Assembly (NCBI RefSeq): GCF_022179065.1
Contig: NZ_BPQD01000042.1
Span: 1-44,165 of the forward strand
Length of the DNA stretch: 44,165 nt
Direction of reading: 5' to 3'
Source of the DNA: Methylobacterium adhaesivum
Lineage (GTDB): Bacteria; Pseudomonadota; Alphaproteobacteria; Rhizobiales; Beijerinckiaceae
In this document: positions 7,170 to 15,898 of the stretch, in pieces
How positions within the stretch are numbered: position 1 is the stretch's first letter
How the letters are laid out: the number at the start of each line of letters is the position of its first letter
Notes under the pieces: generated by a model
Databases searched by the model: none
Told to the model about the DNA's origin: nothing
The model's input: the letters and a program-made list of their open reading frames with translations, nothing else
Translations under genes and position numbers: made by a program

Positions 7170-10022
7170 TCAGGTCAGCGCCGCCTTAATCGCGGCGGCG
7201 ACGCGCTTCAGGCCGGCCTCGACATCACCACCCTTGATATGAACCCGCAGCGCCCGCCGGCCGCGCTCGGCCAGCACCGCGAAATCGCCGCGCGCCTGCG
7301 CCGCCACGACGGTGCCGAAGCCGAGCTTGCGCCCCGGGATCGACAGGTCTTCCGACGGGTCGGCGGTGATCTGGAGGAACACGCCGGTATCGGGACCGCC
7401 CTTGTAGGCCTGGCCGGTTGAGTGGAGGAAACGCGGCCCGAATTCGAGACAGGTGGCGAGGCGGGTCTTGTCGCGCAGGGCCACGCGGGCATCCTGCAGG
7501 ATCGCGTGATGGCCCGCATTGCGGGAGACGTAGGCGAGGAGAGCCACGTAATCGCCGGGCTTCGCGCGCGCCAGATGAGCCTTCAGCGCCGGGTCGAGGC
7601 CCTCGGACGCCTGGGGCAGGGCCTCGGCGTTCTTCGAGTCGGCGTAGAGCGCGATGGTATCGTCGACGTAGAGCGGCGTCTCGGCGGGCAGGGACCCACT
7701 CGCCTCGGCGGCATCGAACAGCTTCTTCGTCTCGATCTTGCTCGCTTCCACGTCGGGCTGGTCGAACGGGTTGATGCCGAGCATGGCCCCGGCCACCGCC
7801 GTGGCGATCTCGAAGCGGAAGAATTCCTGCGGCAGCTGCTCCGCGTTCGCCAGGGTGATGTGGGCGACGGGGTGGCCCTCGCGTTCGAGGTTGCGCACGG
7901 CTTCGTCCTGGCGCGGATCGGCCCGGCTGTCGAGGCGCAGGTATACGAAGAATCGGTCGTGGCCGTAGACGGCCGGGACATCGACGGGCTCGCCGTCGAT
8001 GGGGATCAGGCCCTTGCCGTCCTTGCCCGTGGACTCGGCGATGAGTTGCTCGGCCCAGGCGCCGAACGTATCGATGCCGGGAGACGCGATGAACGTGACC
8101 TTGTCGCGCCCCGCGTGACGTGCGGCAGCCCCGAGGGCGGTTCCAAGGAGCACGCCCGGATTCTGTACCGGCGGCACGGCCGGTCCACAGGAGCGAACCA
8201 TGGTGCGGGCGGTGTTCAGGAACGCCTCGACGTCGATGCCGGAGGCCGCCGCCGGCACGAGGCCGAAGGCCGAGAGCACGGAGTAGCGCCCGCCGATCTG
8301 CTTCACACCGTAGAAGATCTTGCGGAAGTTGTCGGCCTTGGCCGCCGCCTCCATGGCCGAACCCGGATCGGTCACGGCGACGAAGTGGGCCCCGGCGCGC
8401 TCGCCCACCGCTGCCTTCATCCGGCCGAGGAAGTAGTCCCGGAACACGTTGGGCTCGAGGGTCGAGCCGGATTTCGAGGCGACGATGAACAAAGTCGTCT
8501 CGAGCGCGATCGCGGCCTCGGTCTCGCGGACCTGATCGGGATCGGTGGAATCGAGGATGCGGAGCTTCGGGAAGCCCTCGCGAGGACCGTAGGTCTCGGC
8601 CAGCACTTCGGGGCCGAGGCTGGACCCGCCCATACCGAGCACCACCACATCGGTGAAGCCGGTCTGGCGCACGTCGTCGGCGAAGGCCGCGTACTCGGAA
8701 ACATGGGCGAGCTCGTCCTCGACGATGCGCAGCCAGCCGAGCCACTTGTCCTCGTCGGCGTTGGACCACACGGACTTGTCGTGGGCCCATAGGCGGCGGA
8801 TGGCCCCCGAAGCGCGCCAGGCTTCCGTCGCCTTCTTCGCTTCCGCAGCGATGGGCTCCGGAAGCACCAGGGTCTGGCCATCGAGCTTCGGCCCGAGGAA
8901 GTCGATGCGCTTGCCCGCCACCGCGCTCAGCAACTTGTCGGCGGCATCGACGAAGAGCTGCACGCCCTCCTCGACCAGTTGATCCCCGACCTTCTCGATG
9001 TCGATCCCGGCGCGGGCGAGACCGTCCATCACGGCGCGGGCGCCATCGAGATCGGTCTCGATGGCGGCCTTCACCGTGCCGTGGTCGCGGAACGCGTCCA
9101 TGGTGGCCGGCGGCATGGTGTTGACGGTGTCGGGGCCGATCAACTCCTCGACGTAGAGCACGTCGGAATAGGCCTTGTTCTTCGTGCCCGTGGACGCCCA
9201 GAGGAGGCGCTGTGCCTTGGCACCCTTGGCCGCCAGAGCCTGCCACTTCGGCTCCGAGAAAACAGCCTTGAATCGCTGGTAGGCGAGCTTGGCGTTGGCG
9301 ATGGCCACCTTGCCCTGCAGGGCTTCGAGGGGCGCCTTGGCGTCCGGGCTCTCGAGGGCGGCGATCCGGTCGTCCAGCGCCTTGTCGACGGCGACGTCGA
9401 TGCGGCTGATGAAGAAGCTCGCGACGCTGGCGACCTTCGAGACGTCGCCGCCCTTGGCGCCGAACGCCTCAAGCCCGTCGATGAAGGCGCGGGCCACGGC
9501 CTCGTAGGTCTCCACGGAGAACAGCAGGGTGACGTTGACGCTGATGCCGTCGGCCGTCAGCGCCCGGATCGCCGGAATGCCCTCGCGGGTCGCCGGCACC
9601 TTCACCATCAGGTTGTCGCGCGCCACGGTCTTGTGGAGGCGCCGGGCCTCTTCCAAGGTGTCGTCGGTGTTGAGGGCGAGGTAGGGCGAGACTTCAAGGC
9701 TGACGTAGCCGTCGGCCCCGTCGCTCGCCTCATAGACCGGGCGCAACACGTCGGCCGCGGCCTGGATATCGGCGATGGCGCAGCCTTCGTAGAGGTCGAT
9801 GACCCGGGCATCGCCCGCGCTCATCACGGATTTCAAGGCGGCATCGTATTCCGCCGACCCGCCGATGGCCTTCTCGAAGATCGACGGGTTCGAGGTCACG
9901 CCGCGCAGGCCGTCCTCGTCCACCAGGGCCTTGAGCTTGCCGTCGAGGACGAAGCCGCGGGCGACGAAATCGAGCCACACGGCCTGGCCCTGTTCGGGAA
10001 AGAGAGCCTTGAGCGGGTTCAT
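7170..10022 (-). CDS. tal-pgi: Bifunctional transaldolase / glucose-6-phosphate isomerase
   Basis: One 950-residue chain joins two sugar-phosphate enzymes. Residues about 1-360 are transaldolase: GLRGVTSNPSIFEKAI near the start, and the Schiff-base lysine in NLMVKVPATREGIPAI (about 130-145). Residues about 385-950 are phosphoglucose isomerase: VVVLGMGGSSLGPEVL (about 480), the phosphate-binding SKSGSTLEPN (about 535), and later GIDTFGAWAEQLIAESTGKDGKG. The enzyme links the non-oxidative pentose phosphate pathway to glucose 6-phosphate. Fused forms like this are known in some bacteria, including methylotrophs. ATG 10022 was chosen for the GGGAG before it and because residue 1 then begins the transaldolase fold. 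Both catalytic halves look intact. Confidence 0.95.
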   Translation of the reverse strand: MNPLKALFPEQGQAVWLDFVARGFVLDGKLKALVDEDGLRGVTSNPSIFEKAIGGSAEYDAALKSVMSAGDARVIDLYEGCAIADIQAAADVLRPVYEASDGADGYVSLEVSPYLALNTDDTLEEARRLHKTVARDNLMVKVPATREGIPAIRALTADGISVNVTLLFSVETYEAVARAFIDGLEAFGAKGGDVSKVASVASFFISRIDVAVDKALDDRIAALESPDAKAPLEALQGKVAIANAKLAYQRFKAVFSEPKWQALAAKGAKAQRLLWASTGTKNKAYSDVLYVEELIGPDTVNTMPPATMDAFRDHGTVKAAIETDLDGARAVMDGLARAGIDIEKVGDQLVEEGVQLFVDAADKLLSAVAGKRIDFLGPKLDGQTLVLPEPIAAEAKKATEAWRASGAIRRLWAHDKSVWSNADEDKWLGWLRIVEDELAHVSEYAAFADDVRQTGFTDVVVLGMGGSSLGPEVLAETYGPREGFPKLRILDSTDPDQVRETEAAIALETTLFIVASKSGSTLEPNVFRDYFLGRMKAAVGERAGAHFVAVTDPGSAMEAAAKADNFRKIFYGVKQIGGRYSVLSAFGLVPAAASGIDVEAFLNTARTMVRSCGPAVPPVQNPGVLLGTALGAAARHAGRDKVTFIASPGIDTFGAWAEQLIAESTGKDGKGLIPIDGEPVDVPAVYGHDRFFVYLRLDSRADPRQDEAVRNLEREGHPVAHITLANAEQLPQEFFRFEIATAVAGAMLGINPFDQPDVEASKIETKKLFDAAEASGSLPAETPLYVDDTIALYADSKNAEALPQASEGLDPALKAHLARAKPGDYVALLAYVSRNAGHHAILQDARVALRDKTRLATCLEFGPRFLHSTGQAYKGGPDTGVFLQITADPSEDLSIPGRKLGFGTVVAAQARGDFAVLAERGRRALRVHIKGGDVEAGLKRVAAAIKAALT

Positions 10023-10099
10023 GCGAAAACTCCCAGTCGTCCGTCGTCGTGAGTCGCCCGCGCAGGGGCGGCACCGTTCAACCATCGTCGTCCGGACTT

Positions 10100-10131
10100 G
10101 TGCCCCTCCTCCCGATGAGGAGGAGAGGCAC
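10100..10131. repeat. Intergenic stem-loop between tkt and tal-pgi
   Basis: GTGCC (10100-10104) pairs with GGCAC (10127-10131), and CCTCCTC (10105-10111) pairs with GAGGAGG (10117-10123), leaving a 3-base bulge and loop CCGAT. There is no U-run, so it is more likely an RNA-processing or stability element between the cistrons than a terminator. It resembles the purine/pyrimidine-rich arms of the palindromic elements around nasA. Confidence 0.4.
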
Positions 10132-10158
10132 GTTCCGTCGTTCGAGAACCCCCGAACC

Positions 10159-12234
10159 CTACTTCTTGTGCCGTGCGATCTGGTCGCGCGCCGCCTGGAG
10201 CACCTTCTCCGGGGTGAAGCCGAACTTCGCCTGCAGATCCTTGATCGGCGCCGAGGAGCCGAAGGTGCTCATGCCGACGATGGTGCCGGCCGAGCCGGCG
10301 TAGCGGTCCCAGCCGATGACCGAGCCCTGCTCGACGGCGACGCGGGCGAGCACGTCCGGGATGAGGACCGAATTACGGTAGGCCTCCTCCTGGCGCTCGA
10401 ACAGCTCCCAGGACGGCATCGAGACCACGCGGGCCTTCACGCCCTCCGCCTTCAGGGCCTCGTAGGCGCCGACGCAGAGCTGGACCTCCGAGCCCGTGCC
10501 GATGAGGATCACGTCCGGCGTGCCGTCGCAGTCGGCCAGCACGTAGGCGCCTTTGGCGACGCCCGCGGCACTTGCGTAGACCGCGCGGTCGAAGGTCGGC
10601 AGGGGCTGACGCGAGAGGGCCAGCACCGCCGGCTGGTCCTTGAGGCCCATGATCACGCGATAGGCTTCCGCAACCTCGTTGGCATCGGCCGGCCGCAGAG
10701 TGACGAGGCCGGGAATGGCCCGCAGCGTCAGGAGCTGTTCCACCGGCTGGTGGGTCGGCCCGTCCTCGCCGACCCCGATGGAATCGTGGGTGAAGACGTG
10801 GAAGACCGGCAGCTCCATCAGGGCCGCGAGGCGGATGGGCGGGCGCATGTAGTCGGCGAACACGAGGAAGGTGGCGCCGTAGGCGCGCAGGCCCACGAGG
10901 CCGAGGCCGTTCACGATCGATCCCATGGCGTGCTCGCGCACGCCGAAATGGATGTTGCGGCCGCCCGGCTCGAACGGCGACAGGGTGCCGGCGCCCTCGA
11001 ATTCGAGCTTGGTCTTGTTCGACGGCGCGAGGTCGGCCGAGCCGCCCAGCAGATGCGGCACGTGTTTGGCGATGGCGTTCAGGACCTTGCCCGACGATTC
11101 GCGCGTCGCCATGCCCTTGGCGTCCGCCGGGAACACCGGAATGTCGCGATCCCAGCCCTCGGGCAGGCGGCCGGCATGCAGGGCGTCGATCTCCTCGGCC
11201 AGCGCCGGGTCGGCGGCCTTGGCCTCGCCCATGAACCGCTCCCAATCGGCAAAGAGCGCGGCGCCGCGCGCGCCGATGCCGGCCTGGAAGTTCTCGCGAA
11301 CCCCGTCGGGGACGAGGAACTGGGCATCCTCGGGCCAACCATAGGCGCGCTTGGCGCCCTTCACTTCCTCTTCACCGAGGGCGTCCGAATGGGCCTTGGG
11401 GGTGTTCTGTTTCTTCGGGGCACCGAAGCCGATGATCGAGTTGACGATGATGAGGGTCGGCCGGTCGCTCGATTGCAGGAAGGTTTCGAGGGCTCCCGAG
11501 ATCGCGTGGACGTCGTTGGCGTCGGCCACCCGCAGCACCTGCCAGCCGTAGCCGAGGAAGCGCGTCGCCACCTCCTCCGAGAAGGCGAGTTCCGTGTGGC
11601 CCTCGATGGTGATGGTGTTGTTGTCGTAGATCCAGCACAGGTTCGACAGGCGCAGATGCCCGGCGATGGACGCGGCTTCCGCCGCGACGCCCTCCATGAG
11701 ATCACCGTCGGAACAGATGGCGTAGACGTTGAAGTCGAACAGCGGCAGGTCGGGCCGGTTCAGGGTCTCGCCGAGGAAGCGGCTGCCCATGGCCATGCCG
11801 ACGGAGTTGGCCACGCCCTGGCCGAGGGGCCCGGTGGTGGTCTCGACGCCGGTGGTGAAGTGGTATTCCGGGTGGCCCGGCGTCTTGCTGTCGAGCTGGC
11901 GGAACTTCTTGATGTCGTCGAGGGACACCGCCGGCTCGTTGCCGCCATCCGTCTGGGCGACGCCCGCGAGATGCAGCAGGCCGTAGAGCAGCATGGAGGC
12001 GTGGCCGGCCGAGAGCACGAACCGGTCGCGGTTGGGCCAGTGCGGGTGGGCCGGATCGTAGCGCAGGTACCGGTTCCACAGGGTGTAGGCCACGGGGGCG
12101 AGCGCCATCGGCGCGCCCGCATGTCCCGAATTCGCCTTCTGCACCGCGTCGATGGCCAGGGTGCGCAGGGTGTCGATGCTGAGCTTGTCGATGGCGCTGA
12201 GGCTCTCGCTCGGCTTGGTGTCGGCTCCGCTCAT
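10159..12234 (-). CDS. tkt: Transketolase
   Basis: Thiamine-diphosphate enzyme that moves two-carbon units between sugar phosphates. 691 residues, typical length. The N-terminal domain shows LSIDTLRTLAIDAVQKANSGHAGAPM and the TPP/metal motif SDGDLMEGVAAEAASIAGHLRLSN-type block (about 150-180). The middle pyrimidine-binding domain shows GVREHAMGSIVNGL and the conserved HDSIGVGEDGPTHQPVEQL (about 470-490). The C-terminal domain is complete. ATG 12234 follows GGAAGG; the frame stays open upstream but without homologous sequence. It lies upstream of tal-pgi in the same direction. A Calvin-cycle paralogue cannot be excluded by sequence, but the neighbours favour a pentose-phosphate role. Confidence 0.95.
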   Translation of the reverse strand: MSGADTKPSESLSAIDKLSIDTLRTLAIDAVQKANSGHAGAPMALAPVAYTLWNRYLRYDPAHPHWPNRDRFVLSAGHASMLLYGLLHLAGVAQTDGGNEPAVSLDDIKKFRQLDSKTPGHPEYHFTTGVETTTGPLGQGVANSVGMAMGSRFLGETLNRPDLPLFDFNVYAICSDGDLMEGVAAEAASIAGHLRLSNLCWIYDNNTITIEGHTELAFSEEVATRFLGYGWQVLRVADANDVHAISGALETFLQSSDRPTLIIVNSIIGFGAPKKQNTPKAHSDALGEEEVKGAKRAYGWPEDAQFLVPDGVRENFQAGIGARGAALFADWERFMGEAKAADPALAEEIDALHAGRLPEGWDRDIPVFPADAKGMATRESSGKVLNAIAKHVPHLLGGSADLAPSNKTKLEFEGAGTLSPFEPGGRNIHFGVREHAMGSIVNGLGLVGLRAYGATFLVFADYMRPPIRLAALMELPVFHVFTHDSIGVGEDGPTHQPVEQLLTLRAIPGLVTLRPADANEVAEAYRVIMGLKDQPAVLALSRQPLPTFDRAVYASAAGVAKGAYVLADCDGTPDVILIGTGSEVQLCVGAYEALKAEGVKARVVSMPSWELFERQEEAYRNSVLIPDVLARVAVEQGSVIGWDRYAGSAGTIVGMSTFGSSAPIKDLQAKFGFTPEKVLQAARDQIARHKK

Positions 12235-12352
12235 GGTCCTGCCTTCCTTGAAGTCTTGTCTGAGCCGCCCGCCATGCGGAACCGGCCCTCGTCCCGTGGG
12301 GGCCGCCGGCACGACACCGGCTCCACCCACCTCGATTCACACGGCCCGCCCG

Positions 12353-14224
12353 TCAGGCCGTCACCTGTTCGCGTTCGGCCGCCCGGTCCGCCGGGAGGCA
12401 GGCCCCGTTGCTCGTAAGCATGTCCCCGGCCTGCGCCCCCCGCTCCTTCGCCGGTCCGTTGGCCCGGCTGTAGTTCAGGATGGTGTTGACCAGGGTGACG
12501 TGGCTGAACGCCTGCGGGAAGTTACCGACGAGGCGCTTGCCCGCCACGTCGTACTCCTCGGACACGAGGCCGAGATCGTTGCACACGCCAATGAGCTTCT
12601 CGATGAGAGCCCGTGCCTCCTCGCAACGGCCGAGGCCGATGAGGTTGTCGGCATACCAGAAACTGCAGGGCAGGAACGCCCCTTCGTTGCCGGGCAGGCC
12701 GTCCGTGGTCTGGTCCTCGGTGTCGTAGCGCAGCACGAAGCCGTCGCGGGTTAGGGTCCGGCCAATGGCCTCCACGGTGCCGACCACGCGCGGATCGTGC
12801 TGAGGCAGGAAGCCCATATGGGCGATGAGGAGCAGGCTCGCATCGAGGCTCTTCGAGCCGTAGGATTGCACGAAGCTGTTGAGTTCCTTGTCAAAGCCCT
12901 TCTCGCAAACCTCGGCGTGGATCTCGTCGCGGATCGTGCGCCAACGGTCGACGGGCGCGCCGAAGGGCTCGCCTTCTTCGTAGGAGCGGATCGCCCGGTC
13001 GAAGGCGACCCAGGCCATCACCTTGGAATGGACGAAGTGGCGGCGCCCGCCGCGCACCTCCCAGATGCCCTCGTCGGGGGTGTTCCACACCTTCTCGAGG
13101 TGGCGCAGGAGCGCCTGACCGACACGCCAGCCGTCGGCATCGCCCAGCAACCCGCGCTGGCGTGCCTGGTAGAGGGCATCGAAGATCTCGCCGTAGACGT
13201 CGAGCTGGAACTGCTCCACCGCCGCGTTGCCGATGCGCACAGGCTTCGAGTTCTCGTAGCCGGGAAGCCAGTCGAGCTCGATCTCGGGCAGCATGCGCTC
13301 ACCGGCGATGCCGTAGAGGATGTGGGCCTGCTCCGGGTTGCCGGCCACCGCCCGCACCAGCCAGTCGCGCCAGGCGCGGGCCTCGTCGAGGTAGCCGCCA
13401 TCCATCATGGCGATGAGGGTGAAGGTGGAATCGCGCAGCCAGCAGAACCGGTAATCCCAGTTGCGCACGCCGCCGATCTCCTCCGGCAGGGAGGTGGTCG
13501 GCGCGGCCACGATCCCGCCGGTCGGGTGATAGATCAGCGCCTTCAGGGTGAGGAGCGAGCGCTGCAGGATGGCGTCCCAGGGCGTGCCGTGGGCGGCGCG
13601 GCTCGACCAGTCGCGCCAGTGGCGGTCGGTCTCGAACAGCACCTTGCGCGGCTGGATCGGCGGCGGGTCGTCCTCGTGCGACGGGCCGTAGCTCAGGGTG
13701 AAGGCCACGCTCTCGCCCGCCGACACGGAGAAGTCGGCCACGGTGGTCTGGTTCTCGCCATGCAGGGGCACGAGGGTGCGCAGGACCACCTTGTGCGGCC
13801 CGGAGATGGCGCGCAGGTCCCCGAGTTCGTTGTGCGACACCCACGGCACGGCCAAGCCGTAATCGAAGCGCACGGCGAGCCGCATGTGCATGGCGACCGC
13901 GCCACTCAAACCCTCCACGATGCGCACGAGGTGCGACCCGTCGTTGGCCGGCATATAGTCGGTCACCCGGACGCATCCGGTCCCGGTCTCGTGCTGAGTC
14001 TCGAGGACGAGGCTGCCGGCGCGGTACTGCCGCGAAGACTTGGCCGTCGGGTCGGCGGGGCCGAGCTTCCAGAAGCCGTGATCCTCGGTGCCGAGGAGGG
14101 CGGCGAAACACGCGGCGGAATCGAAGCGAGGCCAGCACAGCCAGTCGACGCTGCCGTCGCGCCCGATCAGGGCTGCGGTGCGGCCGTCGCCGACGAGCGC
14201 GTAATCCTCGATCCGTCCTGCCAT
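12353..14224 (-). CDS. Glycoside hydrolase family 15 protein (glucoamylase/trehalase-like)
   Basis: 623 residues with the layout of bacterial GH15 enzymes: an N-terminal beta-sandwich (RIEDYALVGDGRTAALIGRDGSVDWLCWPRFDS at residues 3-36) and an (alpha/alpha)6 barrel from about 230, marked by GGVRNWDYRFCWLRDSTFTL (about 260) and GLPGNEGAFLPCSFWYADNLIGLGR (about 530). It should release glucose from an alpha-glucoside. Family members split trehalose, dextrins or maltose, and the substrate cannot be told here. No signal peptide, so it acts in the cytosol, perhaps on storage glucan or trehalose. It heads the minus-strand cluster that feeds glucose into the pentose phosphate enzymes, 118 bases before tkt. 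Confidence 0.88.
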   Translation of the reverse strand: MAGRIEDYALVGDGRTAALIGRDGSVDWLCWPRFDSAACFAALLGTEDHGFWKLGPADPTAKSSRQYRAGSLVLETQHETGTGCVRVTDYMPANDGSHLVRIVEGLSGAVAMHMRLAVRFDYGLAVPWVSHNELGDLRAISGPHKVVLRTLVPLHGENQTTVADFSVSAGESVAFTLSYGPSHEDDPPPIQPRKVLFETDRHWRDWSSRAAHGTPWDAILQRSLLTLKALIYHPTGGIVAAPTTSLPEEIGGVRNWDYRFCWLRDSTFTLIAMMDGGYLDEARAWRDWLVRAVAGNPEQAHILYGIAGERMLPEIELDWLPGYENSKPVRIGNAAVEQFQLDVYGEIFDALYQARQRGLLGDADGWRVGQALLRHLEKVWNTPDEGIWEVRGGRRHFVHSKVMAWVAFDRAIRSYEEGEPFGAPVDRWRTIRDEIHAEVCEKGFDKELNSFVQSYGSKSLDASLLLIAHMGFLPQHDPRVVGTVEAIGRTLTRDGFVLRYDTEDQTTDGLPGNEGAFLPCSFWYADNLIGLGRCEEARALIEKLIGVCNDLGLVSEEYDVAGKRLVGNFPQAFSHVTLVNTILNYSRANGPAKERGAQAGDMLTSNGACLPADRAAEREQVTA

Positions 14225-14375
14225 CCGCGCCCTCGCCTCAGCCCTCGACGCCTCCTGCCTCGCGGCAGCGCATCATCGATGGCGTCCACCTAATCCCCCG
14301 AGGGGGCAGGGTCCAGGGTAGGCCGGGCGATTGCAGGAGTGCCGCAGGGGAAAGCGGCGGGAAACCGCGCCGCGA

Positions 14376-14999
14376 TCAGCGCAGGGCTTCGACGAACTCC
14401 ACCACCGCACCGCCCAGGGCCGTGACCTGCGTGCGCGCCGCGGCACCCTGGACGCCGACGAAATCCCGCACCCGGCCCACCGTCTGGATTGCGGGCGCGA
14501 AGGGCAGGGCGAAGTCGGGCGGAGACAGATCGGGCATGACATCGCCGGACGTCTCGGCCTTCGCGACATGCGGAATCGGGTCGGCCTGCGGCGCCTCCCC
14601 ACGGGGAGGCTCGGCGACGTGGGTGGTCTTGCCGGCCGCGCTCCGGCGCAGGGTCGCGATCCGGGGGCCGGCGGGCCGGTGCGGCCCCTGTGCGACGACC
14701 TGCGGGGTGGCGGTCTGCGCCGCCGCGACCTGGGTGGCTAAGACGAGGGGGAACTGGCGCGGAAAGGCGAGGGCGGCGGGCACGAAGGTCACGGCAGCCT
14801 CGGCCTCTTCGACCATCCCCGCAGCAATCGTGGCGACCGGAGCCGTGGCACTGCGCGGCGCCAGGGTGGTGCTGATCGACGTTGTGGGATCCGGGGCAGG
14901 CGCGTCGGACTCCCGGCAGACCAGCGAGGCCGCGCCGAGCAGGAGGGCGACGAAGAGAGTCGGGAGGAAGGGCGGCGTCACGCCCGAGGTGGCGTCCAT
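14376..14999 (-). CDS. Hypothetical protein, Ala/Pro-rich with N-terminal membrane anchor
   Basis: About 207 residues from ATG 14999, with a hydrophobic N-terminus (PPFLPTLFVALLLGAASLVC) that could be a signal peptide, a lipoprotein signal (Cys near 28) or a membrane anchor. The rest is low-complexity Ala/Pro/Thr-rich sequence ending in VRDFVGVQGAAARTQVTALGG. No domain recognised. Earlier starts at 15044 or 15083 are possible. The opposite strand is also open here because of the high GC, so the gene itself is not certain. Confidence 0.45.
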   Translation of the reverse strand: MDATSGVTPPFLPTLFVALLLGAASLVCRESDAPAPDPTTSISTTLAPRSATAPVATIAAGMVEEAEAAVTFVPAALAFPRQFPLVLATQVAAAQTATPQVVAQGPHRPAGPRIATLRRSAAGKTTHVAEPPRGEAPQADPIPHVAKAETSGDVMPDLSPPDFALPFAPAIQTVGRVRDFVGVQGAAARTQVTALGGAVVEFVEALR

Positions 15000-15286
15000 G
15001 CTGAGACCCTCGTCGACGGACCCGCAGTGGTTTCGCACCGTCATTCCGGCATCCTCGCAATCGCTCGCTATCCCCACCCCCATTAGCAGGACGGTTTGCG
15101 GCGGAAGCTGGGCTATTTCCTTTCACGACGGTAACCCGCCGGCCGGAGCGACGGGTACCCTTCCACCGAGCACCGGCCGGGGTCGGGCGCCTGCCTAAAA
15201 TTTCATCCTGCTCAACGCCTGGTCTTGCCGAAATTCGGGACGACGTGCGATCAGCAGGCGGCAGCCATCCCGTCCGTCGGATCCCG

Positions 15287-15874
15287 ATGACCGAGCCCTC
15301 CCTCACCGTGGCCGTGATCGACCCGAGCCCGGCGCGCGCCGCGATTCTGGAAGAGGGGCTGGCGGCGGCCGGCATCGCCCGGGTGGTGATCCTGCCCGAC
15401 ACCGCCGACTTGCCCGCCCGCGTCGCGGCCCTCAATCCGGACGTGGTGGTCATCCACGTCGAGAGCCCGAGCCGGGACATCCTCGAGCAGATGTCCGGCC
15501 TGTCGCGCCACGTCGAGCGACCCGTGGCGATGTTCGTCGATCGCTCGGACGTGCCGATGATGCAGGCGGCGGTGGATGCGGGCATCTCGGCCTACGTGGT
15601 CGACGGCCTGCACCCGCAACGCATCCGCTCCATCCTCGACGTGGCGATCCTGCGCTTCAATGCGTTCGCGCGGCTCCAGCGCGAGTTGCTGGAAGCCCGC
15701 GGGGAACTCGCCGACCGCAAGCTCATCGAGCGCGCCAAGGGCATCCTGATGACGGCCAAGGGGATGCCGGAGGAGGAGGCCTACCGGCTGATGCGGCGCA
15801 AGGCCATGAACGAGAAGCGCAAGATCGCCGACATCGCCCGTGCCATCGTCACGGCGGCGGATCTTCTCGGATGA
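15287..15874 (+). CDS. nasT: Nitrate-responsive ANTAR antiterminator NasT
   Basis: 195 residues: an N-terminal receiver-like domain (about 5-120) and a C-terminal ANTAR RNA-binding domain (about 135-190: LIERAKGILMTAKGMPEEEAYRLMRRKAM). NasT proteins bind a two-hairpin leader RNA and stop a terminator from forming, which switches on nitrate assimilation genes. The position normally held by the phosphorylated Asp is His57 in DVVVIHVESP, so control by phosphorylation is unlikely; NasT is instead held by NasS. ATG 15287 begins the receiver strand. It is directly followed by nasS, and the matching leader lies at 17184-17287. Confidence 0.92.
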   Translation: MTEPSLTVAVIDPSPARAAILEEGLAAAGIARVVILPDTADLPARVAALNPDVVVIHVESPSRDILEQMSGLSRHVERPVAMFVDRSDVPMMQAAVDAGISAYVVDGLHPQRIRSILDVAILRFNAFARLQRELLEARGELADRKLIERAKGILMTAKGMPEEEAYRLMRRKAMNEKRKIADIARAIVTAADLLG

Positions 15875-15898
15875 GATTTGCCCGATGAAACTGACCCC

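Noticed and set aside
9799-12417. 872-residue plus-strand frame opposite tkt
   Set aside because: Antisense to a clear transketolase gene; His/Gly/Asp-rich composition is that of an antisense frame.
15123-15162. Stem-loop between the hypothetical gene and nasT as a riboswitch
   Set aside because: Only one imperfect stem (with a bulged base) is visible and no hexaloop pair or terminator accompanies it.
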